The translations under genes were made by a program, and so were the position numbers. From Sympetrum striolatum (Eukaryota; Arthropoda; Insecta; Odonata; Libellulidae), in the NCBI GenBank assembly GCA_947579665.1, contig OX388349.1:21608459-21672458 (forward strand): a stretch of 64,000 bases of DNA, read 5' to 3'. Below the pieces are notes generated by a model. It saw only the letters and a list, made by a program, of their open reading frames with translations, was not told where the DNA came from and made no database searches. This document shows positions 37,575-49,862 of this stretch, one piece after another (the stretch's first letter is position 1; each line of letters starts with the position of its first letter).

Positions 37575-37695
37575 GCACGCGTGTACCTTACATTCCAAGG
37601 ATAAGCAGAAGGGAAAAATGTTGACATAACTGGGACTCGAACCCAGGTCTTCCACTTCCCAGACAGATATTCTAGCCACTGAACTACCATGTCTT
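37575..37695 (-). repeat. tRNA-derived SINE, minus strand (best head)
   Basis: The minus strand reads GACATGGTAGTTCAGTGG, then a CTAGAATATCTG segment and CCTGGGTTCGAGTCCC, then AGTTATGTC. GACATGG can pair with TTATGTC as a seven-base acceptor stem (two G-U), so the tRNA origin is clear. The body continues TTTTTCCCTTCTGC and contains GTACACGCGTGC. Confidence 0.75.
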
Positions 37696-39419
37696 AAACT
37701 TTTCACTCCTGTTTTTCCTTGAATACTTTCCATATTTATATTTTAACAATGTAAGTATTGCTGACACTCATGTGACGATAGTGCAAATAATTTTAAACAA
37801 GAAAATATTATGATCTTACAAGTGATAAATTAACAATGTATGATAATTCTGTAGAGATATTATAAATTTAATGATACATTTCTAGAGGCGAAATATGATT
37901 GCATGAAAACAAGCTAATGCAGCGGAAAACTTAAATCTAAGGAATCTGCATGAATGTTTATGATACTTCCTCTTCCAAAGATAAGAGAATATTTCTTCAG
38001 TTCCGCCCATTTCTGCTATCGAATTCAAAATCCGATTTATAGCGGCCAAGATACAGAAAAGGCGGTTTCAAACTTTTCTGCTGAGTAATCCTGCGCACAA
38101 ATGCTTTGAGCGGTATATTCCAAAACATAAATGGATACATGTAAACAAGCGCATTCATGACTTATTTGAGTTAGCACATCTACCTATGAGTAGCTAGCGT
38201 AAGTACATCAGTATCTTCGATTCTTTAGATTCCTTGCATAAATTCTTATGATAAAGAAAGGGAGTACACAAACTTTCATGGAAGCGTAAAGTGAAGAAAG
38301 AGACTTAATCCTATTTCCACTTTTCAATTAACTTCTTTCAATGGTTTATAGTTCCGCAAAGTTTATTTCAACGGTGTCTTCAATCGTGGATTATAATTCA
38401 AATTGTATCGCCTTCATGCAGATGAATGGCTTAATTCTATAATTTACTGCACAAACCGAAGCTGAAAATTGACTACTAATATCATAGCAATATTTATAGT
38501 TTTTTATACCAAGTATAGCATTAACGTGTCTCAAGAAGTAGATTTTCCCCGGTTCGCCCCGTGGTACCTATCCCTAGGGGCGGAAGATGTACCCTTGTAC
38601 CCTTTACTTCGCTTCTTTCCTCTCAATGTGAAATCTCCCGCATTTACATAGGGCGCACTAAAATCAGCAGTTAAAATAGGTTAAAATATGAATGTTATAC
38701 AGTAAAAGTAACTTATATTCCAAGATTTCAGTCGGTTTCTCGAGAGACATAATTTACCCAAAAGAATTGCCCAAGATTATTCTTACGACAGAACTACCGA
38801 TGAAAATTAATCAGCAAAAGACTTTAACGCTCGACTGTTACAAAAATTAACGTTCTCATAAAAATTAATTAATTCAAATCCAATACTCAACATATTTCAA
38901 TTACATCATATACAAAAATACCATTCACAAAAAATATAAATTAAATCATATCACAGTATTTATAATGCTTGAGATAGCTAAAAGATGACATAATTTATTC
39001 TTGCCCGTCTATCTATGATTAAAATTTACATTCATTAATTGTATAAAAGAGACATTACATAAACTAAATATCATAAAACAAATTCTTAATGAAATTCCCT
39101 AAGTTGACAAATAATAAGACAAATGAAAAAAAAAACATGTATATAAAATCATTGCTAATAATAAAATAAAATGTAATAAGTTGCAAAGTCTACTTATTCC
39201 AAATATATATGTTTACAAATATTTATATAAGAGGATTAAAAAAATAAAAAGACAGAAAAAAGACCAAATAGTCCAGGAATGAATCTTTCGAGGACAGGTG
39301 AGCCATACTGATGCATAATATAGCGGAATAACAATGTTGATATCAAAACAAGAATTCGTACATACCAGAGGAAATTGCACCACAGAAATACCTACAGCTA
39401 ATTCGTACACCCTCTAAGA
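37696..39419. other. Unassigned AT-rich DNA
   Basis: A short GC patch at 38545-38585 includes CGCCCC/GGGGCG that could pair. No gene recognised. Confidence 0.4.
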
Positions 39420-40050
39420 TCTTTCCAGTTAAGAGCAACCTTACGATTCCGGACCAAACCTCCCTTAAAGTCGCCCATAAAACCTTCCGGTTATCGCAAT
39501 CGAAAATTAAATCTCCTCTCCTTGCGACTCTACCTACGAGATAGCGGAAGAATAACCAACGGAAAGATACGCAGCAAACGAAAATAAGCTTCGAGAGTAC
39601 GAAAAAATACCCGGGAGATTTTTTTAGACGAGGGAAAAGGAAGCTGGATTTACTAGAGGGTAAAGGACGTCAAACTTTGGGCGCTAAACTCTTCCTCGTT
39701 TCGATGCATGGAAAGGGGAAGAAAAGATAGAAAAAGGGGACCAGATGGGAGAGCGAGATACCCACTTGTCAGGCGCATATATAGGGAAAAAAGAAAGGTT
39801 TACGAAGCGTGGAGAATGAAAAATAGAACGAAGAGGGCCGGGATAAAAAGGACGGAATTGAGGAGAGCGAGCGAGATAATGGACGAGGGGGGAAAAAGAT
39901 GGCGAGAATGCGAAGATGGTCGACGAGCTAATTCATTCTCTATCTTATCAAATGGCGTTTCGATCTATGGCGATCTCGGAAACTTTTTCGAGCGAAAAAA
40001 GTTGTGCGGACGGCGGGAAGTTGTTTAAAGTAAGGTAGATAAGAGGAAAA
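39420..40050. other. Island with C-to-G skew switch near 39550
   Basis: C-rich 39420-39550 and strongly G/purine-rich 39600-40025 (GGACGAGGGGGGAAAAAG). The 106-codon plus-strand frame at 39708-40028 encodes a very R/K/E/G-rich peptide, the expected product of purine-rich DNA, and resembles no known protein. Confidence 0.5.
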
Positions 40051-40189
40051 GTCGAAAAATGTGAACAGTCAACAAGGAAAATGCTGCGACTTTATAGCTA
40101 ATTATCCTACGCCATTAATTATACATAAGTTTTTGCTCGTTATATCATTAGCTTCCGAATAGCTTTGTTGAAAGATTACGGATCAAGAG

Positions 40190-40262
40190 ATTGATCGTGG
40201 TCCAGTATCCTGAAAGCGGAAGACTTAGTTCGAGTCGCAGTCACAACAACAATTTTCTGTTT
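40190..40262 (+). repeat. Decayed SINE, plus strand
   Basis: GATCGTGGTCCAGTATCCTG then AGACTTAGTTCGAGTCGC (B box) and AGTCACAAC. Confidence 0.5.
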
Positions 40263-40360
40263 AACCTCGAATTTTTAGTAGAACTTCTTAGGGTGCATCC
40301 TATGCCCCTAACAATTACTGTTACCTATGTTTTGCTTTTAGCAATCACACGATTCAGAGG

Positions 40361-40510
40361 AATATATCTATCTCTATTTAAATACCCCACAAGCAGTCTT
40401 TCGGCATATGGCAGGGGGTCTATGCCTCTACTTTTCTAATCGCTTGCTTCCTTCACAGAAAAAATAATTCTTGAATTGTTATAGCATTAATTTTCCTAAT
40501 CTTCCTCGCT
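40361..40510 (-). mobile_element. LINE family D 3' end (copy 2)
   Basis: TACCCCACAAGCAGTCTTTC, GGCATATGGCAGGGGGT and TTCACAGAAAAAATAATTC line up with 34245-34385. Only the 3' UTR and the last codons remain. Confidence 0.7.
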
Positions 40511-41322
40511 GTATCAGAATGGCCTGGATATATATAATAGGGAGGACGCATTATAACAGTAACATATTTAATCATAAGATTTACTTTATCTACTTATAGG
40601 TATATATTAATTTTACAATTAAAAAACATTTCATTTATACGAGTTTTACTTTCCATTTACATCAACATCAACATTATCATCTGTTTTGCAAGTTTCCAAG
40701 ACCATCCTACTAAAATAAATTCATTGTGAAATCAAAATTAAACAAAAAGAATTAATTAATTGATACCATAAATTTCTGTGGGTATGACACAAAGAATGAA
40801 AGCACTGATTTCATTGCGTACAGACTAATAGCATTGCTTTCACGTGCAAATTGAATATTCTGATCGCATACATCGGAAATGAAGGAAAACTCGCATGAAC
40901 TAAATCCAAAAATTAGTTCTGATCGAATACTAATGAAAAGCATTAAAATCCGAGCTTATAGATTTAACTCCGATTAAGAATTTAATTCGCATTTCCACTG
41001 CCGTTGACAAGGTTTATATTAATAATCCCATACTTTTGCCCTAAGTTCCAATTTTACAACGTTCGCGTGGGCGTACCTTTCATAGTCCTACAGATGACCT
41101 CATAAAAACTATCGCCAGAAGCGCTTTGAAATAGAATTCAGTCCCTCTCGAAAACTCTATTAACTATCCATTATTATTTCCCGTTTCGAGTTCCTTTGTT
41201 TGGAGGATCACTCGCGAAAAAATATGACGCTCTTCCTCATTGGAAAAGCGGAAAACTGTAACAGCCCATAAATGCACCAGCTGCATCTTTATCTACAATT
41301 TTCCAGTCCAAATACCAGAGAA
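40511..41322. other. Unassigned DNA
   Basis: No gene or repeat recognised. Confidence 0.4.
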
Positions 41323-41847
41323 TCTCCACCAAATTCTCAGAAATTCTTCACGGGTTTTCAACCGGGTCAGTCAGTTGGTAAAAACCGACGTTTCGGCAAC
41401 AAACACAGTTGCCATGTTCACGATATCATCCTTAAAAATGGCAAATGCGGTTCGAAGGAAACGTCGGTTTTTTATCCAAGAACTGACCAAGTTAGTTCGG
41501 AGATGATAATGGATGGTAATGTTGAAAATGGCAACTATAGTTGTTGCCAAATACTTATTCTGCTAAGAATGATATTGTAGATAATGGCAACTGTGGTTGT
41601 TGCCGAAACGTTGGCTTTTTTATCAACAAACTAACCCAGTTGATAACCCGCGAAGAATTTCTGAGAATGTTGAAGGAGATTACATCTAAGGATGATATTA
41701 AAAAAAATTGAAACTGTGGTCAATGCCGATTACTAATTCAGCTGAGGGTGATATCGTTGAAAATGGCAACTGTGGTTGTTGCCAAAACGCCGATTTTCAC
41801 CAAAGTACTGACCCGGTTGATAAACCGCGAAGAATTTCTGAGAACGA
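41323..41847. repeat. Cluster of hairpin-forming repeat units, partly inverted
   Basis: A unit containing AAATGGCAACTGTGGTTGTT, GCCGAAACGTCGGTTTTT, ACTGACCCGGTTGATAA and CGCGAAGAATTTCTGAGAA occurs once reversed (41323-41432). It then occurs forward at 41435-41500, 41578-41670 and 41756-41847, with short partial copies at 41521 and 41706. The GGCAAC/GTTGCC words form a hairpin inside each unit. The two best forward units are about 177 bp apart. The similar peptides readable in several frames come from the repetition itself. Confidence 0.75.
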
Positions 41848-41929
41848 TTCACCGGGAAAACATTAGGCTTTACTTCTCCAAAATTACCGAAAATAACTCT
41901 ATTTTTCCGCCGACGAACGAAATAATCAG

Positions 41930-42350
41930 ATGAGACCCATTCTCTACTTAAAACCACGCAAACAAAAGACTTTGCGATCCTTGAAGAACGGAAAGGGGAA
42001 GAAGAAAGAGCTTTTGGGCGGGGAAAACCCTCAGCGAGCATGGAAAACGTGGAAAAGAAAACGGAATAAAATACGAGAAGAAATTGGACGCACGGAAATA
42101 TTCGCAAGAGAGACAGGGTGGGAAGATGAATGGGACCAGCGACGGGAAACGTAATATAAAACGTTTATTATATCTTTTTATGTATAAAACGAGTGGCGGC
42201 GGTATGGAGAGAGATGAATAATACTCCTCCGTCCCTCTCTTCACCAGGAAACGTTCGAGAAATAATAAAATTCCTCTCAGTCTTGTGTTCCGCACCATTC
42301 AGACGATCCCTCTTAAACGCTACCTCTTACCTTAGGGCAAACAATGCTGC
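41930..42350. other. Purine-rich then pyrimidine-rich (reversed skew)
   Basis: 41975-42135 is G/A-rich and 42220-42340 is C/T-rich, the opposite order to the other islands. No recognisable protein. Confidence 0.4.
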
Positions 42351-42892
42351 TTTTCTCCGAAACTCGGGGACGATTTCATCACAAGCATCTTCCACGAAAT
42401 ACATTTCCCGACGTTAATATCTTTTCGACCACATTTTTGTGAATAAAGGCGAGTGCTGCGATTTGATGAAAAGAATAAACTCGATTCGAGTTGAACGCGA
42501 GGATATCTTCCTTGATGTGATGAAAACCTATAGCGAAGACTAATCCAAATAAGGCGACCAAAGGTTAAGGTTGTTTGGAGAAGAATCCATTCCTAGATTG
42601 AATAATCAAAGACCATTTTTGCCGATACTCATCCTACTTAACACTACAAGTATAAAAAACCTTCTCTAATAACTAAGATAGTACTTCCAGACGCTTCTAT
42701 CCTCCTTGGAAAACCCATTATCTCAAAGTAAATACGACTCCAAAACCTAAGCTTGTTACTTTTACAAAGAAATGAAGTTGGCAAGAAGGAAAACTGTGAT
42801 ATTTCTGCAAAAAAATTGAAAAGCGGCATAATGCTAAGAAAATAACGACACTAATTACGTAAAATTAAAAGTATCTGGGAAACCATGATCTA

Positions 42893-43150
42893 GCCCAAAG
42901 GTGGGTAACCTGCGGCTTTAAGTGCGTTCAATGCGGCCTTATAGTTACTTCCAAAAGCTAATAACCGTATGTAAATAATACTTCCATGTTTATGCTTACG
43001 CCAGAAAAGAATATAAAAGTAAATATTCTCATTTTACTCAACGAATGATGTATTTTCTGATCTACAATTTCGATGTCAAAGTATTTTTATTCACGCAACA
43101 CAAAAGTGGCCGGAATGTTTCACATGCAGCCTTTCTTATGCGGGTGATTG
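42893..43150. mobile_element. Possible hAT-like non-autonomous remnant
   Basis: CAAAGGTGGGTAACCTGCGG followed by AATGCGGCC resembles the GGTGGGCAAACTGCGGCC-type end of some hAT elements as I recall them. An inverted-looking counterpart (CATGCAGCC...GCGGGTGATTGG) lies near 43120. No transposase and no duplication identified. Confidence 0.3.
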
Positions 43151-44999
43151 GTGAATGTGTATTTCAGTTCGAAACAGGTCCCTAACCTATGATATAGTCT
43201 CTAGCACATCTGCCTATGCTTCCTGGGCCAGAAAAGAAATGCAGGATTCGGAAATATATATGTATATTTCGACATCGATATCCTATATAAAAATATTTTC
43301 GCTTCGGAATCAAGACCATCGTTACAACATGTTGAAAATAACTACTGTTCGCAATAAACGAAATTACAAGTAAATACCAGCGACAATTAATGCAAGCAAA
43401 TACGGCAAAAGATAAAGCAGTATGAAAATAAAATCCGCTAGTGACTAACTAATATAAATAAAACGATCAAGGTCGACGGACAAACACTGTTTCAGAAAAA
43501 GCCTTACGAAGCAAATGTAAAGAGATGGAGATTTATACCGTGCACAACTGTAAACAAGAAAAATGAGTCTTTACGCACATGATTTGGAGTTGAAAAAAGC
43601 TGTTTGTATTTCATTCTACCAAGTACCGAAATTACTTTAGTATTTTTGCTGAAACATGCACGTGGTAATTGAATGTAGCGGGAAAAAAATCGTAATCTCT
43701 ACCGACTCAACGCAAGAGCGACTATTTTCCTAACGGTATGTAAATAGGAAATCTTCATCGCTAGTTATTCTATTTAACAGATAACGCTCGGACGTTAAAG
43801 TAAATGAATTTATCTCACAATTAGGAATCGTAACTGCAGAAAAAGTGATAATTTTGAAATTAATTTTGCTAAATTGATAATGTGATGAATACTGAGAATG
43901 TGTGCGTAAAAATAATTAATGTATTCGATTTCCACTCTCGAAATATGCAAAAAACAGTTCGTAAAATTAAGTTTATGAATTTTTAAAACCAACAGGGTAA
44001 GTAAACATGAATTTCATACAATTACAATCCAAAATAATTACCTTATTATAAATCAAATTCAATAAGGTTGAGTACATCCCAGAGGCAGAATTTTAAAACT
44101 TACAGAGACGGCAATGACATCAACCTTACAGCACGACTGGACTTACCTACAAAGAGGAAAAAAATGTTACAACATTGCAAGAAACATACAATCATATGAT
44201 TGAACTACATTATAAATGAAGAAGACAAGTTGCATACTGTGAAATATCACATCTCTCTTTGGTAATACATACCATACATTAGCCAAATCATAATAAATTA
44301 TGAAAAATTCGAGATAAAAATTTAAGTCACCCATAAATTTCTTTGGAAATTACATTAGTATTTTTATGAAAATCAAATCTCTGTTTTACGCAATATATTG
44401 GGAAATTTGATTCGCTCAATTCGGAATATGGTCCTAAAAATGTCACGTTTGAAACCGGATAAAAACGATAAAAAATAATGTAGCTTTATCCTAATGAACA
44501 CAGCTTTATTACGTAAACTGCTTTCGCCGCAACATCAAACTGAATCGAAACCAAAATTAAATAATACAAAGGCACTCATTGCAAACAAAATTCGTTTTCG
44601 TATGTTTACCATAATGTGATACGACAACAAATATAATGAATAACACGATATCATTCATTTCAAGCGCAATACGTGTATGCGTGATGACCATGCCAAATAT
44701 ACAACCTTTTTAACTGCGCTGAATTGCGCAATATAAAGAAATTGTTTGCTGTAAAAGACATAAAGAAAAACTATATTCAACCGCATTTGAGTTCGCCGAT
44801 ATGTCAGTAGTATATCGAGTTTAAAGTGAAAAATGAATTAAAGCGAAAAGTGAGTACGGGACGGAAGAAAAAAGATAACATTGCAAATATTCTCCAAAAA
44901 TAAAAGCTGAATGGGAGAAACTTGATGCAAGCCAAAAAATAGAAAGAGATAATTTATGTACCAGCTATTCAAAAAACTGTCACAAAAAAGCTTTTATAT
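43151..44999. other. Unassigned AT-rich DNA
   Basis: No gene or repeat recognised. Confidence 0.4.
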
Positions 45000-46130
45000 C
45001 ATACTCAAATTCCCTTTCATTTCGACTCGTCACTGAATAAATTAACAAACCGCACAAAAATGCTAGACCATAACGCGGAATGACAAACTCCCAAACTTTT
45101 CCATAACGCCCCGAAATTGAGGCAAGGCCCCAAAGTAACGGCGCATCGAGAACAAACGCTACACTTCCGGAAAAAAATCGCCTCCTAAACGCTTAACAGC
45201 GACTCGTAAATTACTTTTTAAATCGAGTTTATTACCTTCCCTCTCGAATCGTCAGTCTGCACCGGATTAAAATCCCATAACTAATAACTCAGCGTATGTT
45301 TATTAGACTACCAAATACCTCATAAAAAACCCCGCCCTGCTCGGATCCCTTAATAATTCCGAATAAAATCCCATACTCGAAAAAAGCGCAACCTTATTAC
45401 CCAAAGGGGAGGCCCTCTTTCCCTTATTAATTTCGCAAACGACTACAACAACTCTCTACGGAGAAAAAATGGATGATTCAGCCCGTCGACCCTCCTGCTC
45501 CTTCGTTTATACAGGGCCGCCGCCTAGGACGCCTTTGCTTCCCATCAGTCCACGCACCGTTCCTCGGACACTTGCGTTATTTTTCCTGCACCCTCATCTC
45601 CCTTCGAAAGCTTGCTAAGCCAGCATCCCTCCCGTTCCCCCTGAAATATCCTCTTCGGCCCTGCTCTCCCCACCTTCCCACTAAGCCCCTCCACAACGAC
45701 CATTGCCTTTCGGGGGATCGATACAGATAGTGGCATAAAGAGCAACCCGCTCGACACACGCTCTCTCTCCAGAAAACACACGAAGTTACACGGGAAAAAA
45801 GAGGTGGGCTGCGGGGGAGCCTCGCATCCTGAAAAAGGGGGGAAAGAAGATGGATGTAGGAAAAGATATAAGAGGGTGTGTGTTATAAAAAGAGGAGATG
45901 GCGAAACAAAAGGTACCGTGATGGAGTGCGACGTGGAAAGGATGACCCGCAGGGAATCGCGTTGGATTCGGGATGCTTTTTAAGAGACTCGTTAACTAAG
46001 GAGAGCGTGCGCGTCCTCTTGTGGATAGGCGAACTGTTGTCGCACCAAGTTTAGATTAAACTCGAAAGGGAATCGTAAATAAGTTGGGTCAGTCTGGACC
46101 GGAGGCGATCGACGGAAAAAGTGCCGTGAA
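45000..46130. other. GC-rich island with C-to-G skew switch near 45780
   Basis: By hand count 45661-45720 holds 27 C and 10 G, while 45841-45900 holds 22 G and no C. It is one of the sharpest switches in the window. Short frames here are not recognisable. Confidence 0.6.
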
Positions 46131-48559
46131 GGTGGACTTCGGAAAGTGTGTAAAGTAAAAAGAATACAAAAACAACCATAAAAAGTCTTGCGAACTAAAG
46201 TACGCGATACAAAACGATAGAATATATTGGAACTCGATAATCTGAGAGGTTTGGATTGAGCAAAACTTTAGTTCCACAAGCACGAATACTCTTTAAAAGG
46301 TTTGTTTTACCGCTATGGACTTTGTTTGGATGCAATAAAGTATTATTTATTGCATTTGTAACTTCGTGAGAATTTCCTAAAGAAAAACGTAACCAAACTT
46401 TGAAAGCGTCAATGTGAAATTATAGCAAGTAAATTAGGACACGATATTCATACATGGATCGATACATGGATATTCGACCATCGAGAATTCGATTATCAAC
46501 CATATTCGGATTCAAAGGAACTTTTAATGATCAGGAGTGGGTTTTTTGATGATACGGCAACTTGTGAATGACATTACCTCAGAGCTATAGCGATGATGCA
46601 TGTATAAAACCAAGTTTCAAAAGGATAAAAACATCAGAATGAAGACGCACGTGGTCAATGATTCAGACCATTTCGATATATCGAAAACTGACCGCATTAC
46701 TAAACTTATGAAATACTTTGACGAAAATTATAGACTTTACGGATCATAAGAATTAGAAATCTAATCTTCTACGGAAGAGAAATCTTATCAGGACGTTTTC
46801 GTAATGAATATGTCTGCAAATTCAATCAACGCAAGGCAAAACTGCAGAAAATAAAAAACTTAAAATTTTATTCGACTTAGCGAGAAAAGTAAAGCCTTCG
46901 TAATTTACTTTTGAGTAACTTTTGTGTATCTCGTTTATTTTATATTATCACATTGGAACATCAAACTTGAAATAGAGATCTAAAAATAGGCCTAGAAAAC
47001 TTTCGTATTTCTATAAAAGTTGGGAAAGACAAGACGGATTCGATTATACGAGATTCGATTACTTGCATTAGTTGCTTTAGACTAATCGGAGCAGGGTTTT
47101 CAGCTGATCCCATAAGCTGTAATTGAATCGTCGGGGAACTTTTACCGAGAAGATGGATGTCGAAAATAAGCTGAGAAGATAACTGGGATGCTGTAAAGCG
47201 AAAAACGAATTTAAGGGCGCTTCAATTAATAGAAATTCGATTTAAGAGATTAGTTAGCACCGATTAACCGAGAGCGGAATTTATTCTGGTGGCGGAAACC
47301 ATAATTGGATTGTTCTGAACTTTTCGCAAGAAGACTGATGAATAAAATGTTAAAATTAATTTAAATTGACATCGTGATTCCGTGAAACGTAAAGAGGGGT
47401 AAGTTGGCAGAATAAGGGATTACGTTTAAGCCCTTTAGAATTCGTTCGGCCATTTATATGCCGAACTACGCTAACGCACAGATATTTCAGGAGAAGAATA
47501 AACGAGTTTGAGAAAAGTTTCGGTGGTACGGGATGCGTAAGGGTTTTTTAAGTGTGGTTCGACATATCGAAATTCGATAGAGTCGATCAAGGCTGTTCGA
47601 TTAGACGGAATCCGATTATTCAGGTTTTCCAAGGACCCGATAAACTAGCATTAGGTTTTTGGTTATTGGAAATATAAAACATCGCGGGAGAAAAGGAAAA
47701 ATAATGTTCAAGTAGAAATTACTGGCTGCAGGGTAAAAAATGTTAGTTTTTGAAACAACGCCTCGACATTTTTCGTTTTTCAGCCTTTTACGGTTAATAC
47801 TAATCGATTCCCCATGTCAACTTGCCTTTCATACTTTTTTAATGTTTTCGATGAAATTAAGTTACAAGTAGAAAGCAAATGTCGAACCAGATTTGCCTAT
47901 AATAGTTTAAATTCTGAATTATTTAGCTTGCATGCTATCATGAGGAGCTGGGAACTATGAAAATATTTATTTGAGTGAATAAATTTGTAATTATACTAAG
48001 TTAGTTAGCGGAAAACTAAGATGAAATGTTAAAATACATTACAAAAAAAGTGGATTGATGCAATAAAACTGTAAAAATATTCAAACAAACAGTGCCTTAT
48101 ATGACAAACAGAATTAGCGCAATATATGGCAAAAACAAACATTGGTGAAAAACGACACGCATTTTAAAAAATCAAAACCTTTCCACAATTTCATCAGGGA
48201 AAAGAGCAAAAATCATTAAAAGGGTAGGAAAAGAAATAAACGAAACAAGATCATCGTAAGCAAATCCAACGCAACTATCCATCATTTATAGGCTTTAGCG
48301 TATAGAGGATTTACAAAATTCATCGCAATAATAGCAGCAATGCGGCAAGAAATAAAAACGATTAAAAGAACTACATGAAGCGAAATCCACCACTGCAATA
48401 ACTATCATCATTGGAAGTATCGCGGAAATTAAATGCTGTGCATATATAGTCTGGATGAAAAATGACCAAAATAGCACGTCAACATCGCAATATGGCTGAG
48501 GGGATACCAATAATCCTAAAAACTAAAAACCTATCGCTACGGCGATTTGAACGTTTTTA
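46131..48559. other. Unassigned; scattered ATTCGATTA-type words
   Basis: AATTCGATTATCAAC (46487), GATTCGATTATACGAGATTCG (47038), GACATATCGAAATTCGATAG (47561) and a further related site at 49079 look like decayed ends of one transposon type. No gene recognised. Confidence 0.35.
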
Positions 48560-49170
48560 TTCCCAGAAATGCGATACGTTGCCATGTTGACAAGCAGCGC
48601 GCCACGGAACGGAAATGAAAGCTGGGGAAAATAGATTCCAGCACTAATCAAACCGCAGCTTTTTGAAATTCCGCGTTAAAATCGCAAGGATTATCATGGA
48701 AAACGCGTTCCACTGTATCCTTCCACTCGGTCCTGAAAAGATAAGTTACGAGCTTTCCGATGATAAATATTCAGCTACGTGACAGATGAAAGGAGGGCTG
48801 ATTTTCCCAAATAAAATCACGCGATATTTCGCGACGATTCTATTGAACGAAATCGAATTATTCTGGTTATAACGCGAACGTGGCAAGCTCGTCACAGAAT
48901 GGGTATGAAATGAAAAGATGAAGGGGTAATGGGGTAAGGGGCTCAGAAATCCGGCAAACTTTTCTTAGCGGAGTAGTTGGCTCGGGGGAAATTCATTCAC
49001 TCTCGAAAGTAACGCAAAGGAACGCATTCAAAGAGTTAAGGATCAAAGAAAAGCGACGGATTTGTGATAAAGCCGTGGTTCGATAAGCAGAAATTCGATT
49101 ACGTGAATAATCCGGAACGACACACGTGGGGTAAAATGAAATTGAAAACGAAAGAGCAAACAGGTGACGT
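48560..49170. other. GC-richer stretch, G-favouring right part
   Basis: 48790-49160 favours G/A. The C-rich left partner is weak, so I count it only as a possible island. Confidence 0.3.
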
Positions 49171-49307
49171 TGAAAACAATAACTTCGTAACTCAACCTCA
49201 ATAACTAATTTTAATGATCACCATTAAGATTGAATCATGAAAATCAAGTTCATAAAAGGGATTCTTATGTCATTTAGGTACGATCTTTTACTTATGCACC
49301 ATTCCTG

Positions 49308-49862
49308 TTTGTAAAGTATTTAACCTGAAGGCCGGGTGATACCTCACTCCCTTTAACGTAAACTAACAGGAGATAACAAGAGGGAATGAGGTTTACTAGT
49401 CAAGATGTGGAGTGAGGTATTTTTCCATTGCTTTCCTTACCAAGCCAAAATGCTATGATATCCCACATAAGTGAAGCACAATGACTCTACGTCAAACACT
49501 TCTCTTGTCATTCCATAAAGGGAGACCTTTATGGAATATAGCGTTGATAGTTTCGGCCTTCATTTGGTGGCAAATCGTTAAAATTACAAAAAAATTATAG
49601 ATATAATGTTTAAATTTATACAAAACAACAAAATAAATACAGACACGACCAATGGTTCATTCATAACATCATAGCTTGATGATGAGTTTGCTGTTTTGTA
49701 TGAATTCAAATATTAGATCTATTATTTTTTATGACCTTTATTGGTGCCTTTATTCACTCACACATCACTAGCTTTCATTTTATCACAACGATGTCCAAGA
49801 CTGTGAGAAAAGTAGAAAGATGTATTGTTTTCTCTACCCTGTACCAAATGAAACAGTCTATT
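49308..49862 (+). repeat. Dispersed repeat family E, copy 2, interrupted
   Basis: It matches 11617-11960 in two blocks: 49308-49520 (GAAGGCCGGGTGATACCTC, GAGGGAATGAGGTTTACTAG, GTGAAGCACAATGACTC) and about 49730-49862 (CTAGCTTTCATTTTATCAC, CCCTGTACCAAATGAAA). About 200 bp absent from copy 1 separate the blocks. Confidence 0.65.
49614..49707. mobile_element. Short foldback element inside family E copy 2
   Basis: TTATACAAAACAAC near 49616 pairs with GCTGTTTTGTATGAATT near 49689, and CATCA/TGATG pairs in the centre. It lies inside the segment missing from E copy 1, so it may be the inserted unit or part of it. Confidence 0.4.

Noticed and set aside
41240..41580. Protein with repeated NRRFGN-type peptide
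   Set aside because: The peptide repeats come from translating the repeated DNA unit in several frames. Nothing indicates a coding gene.
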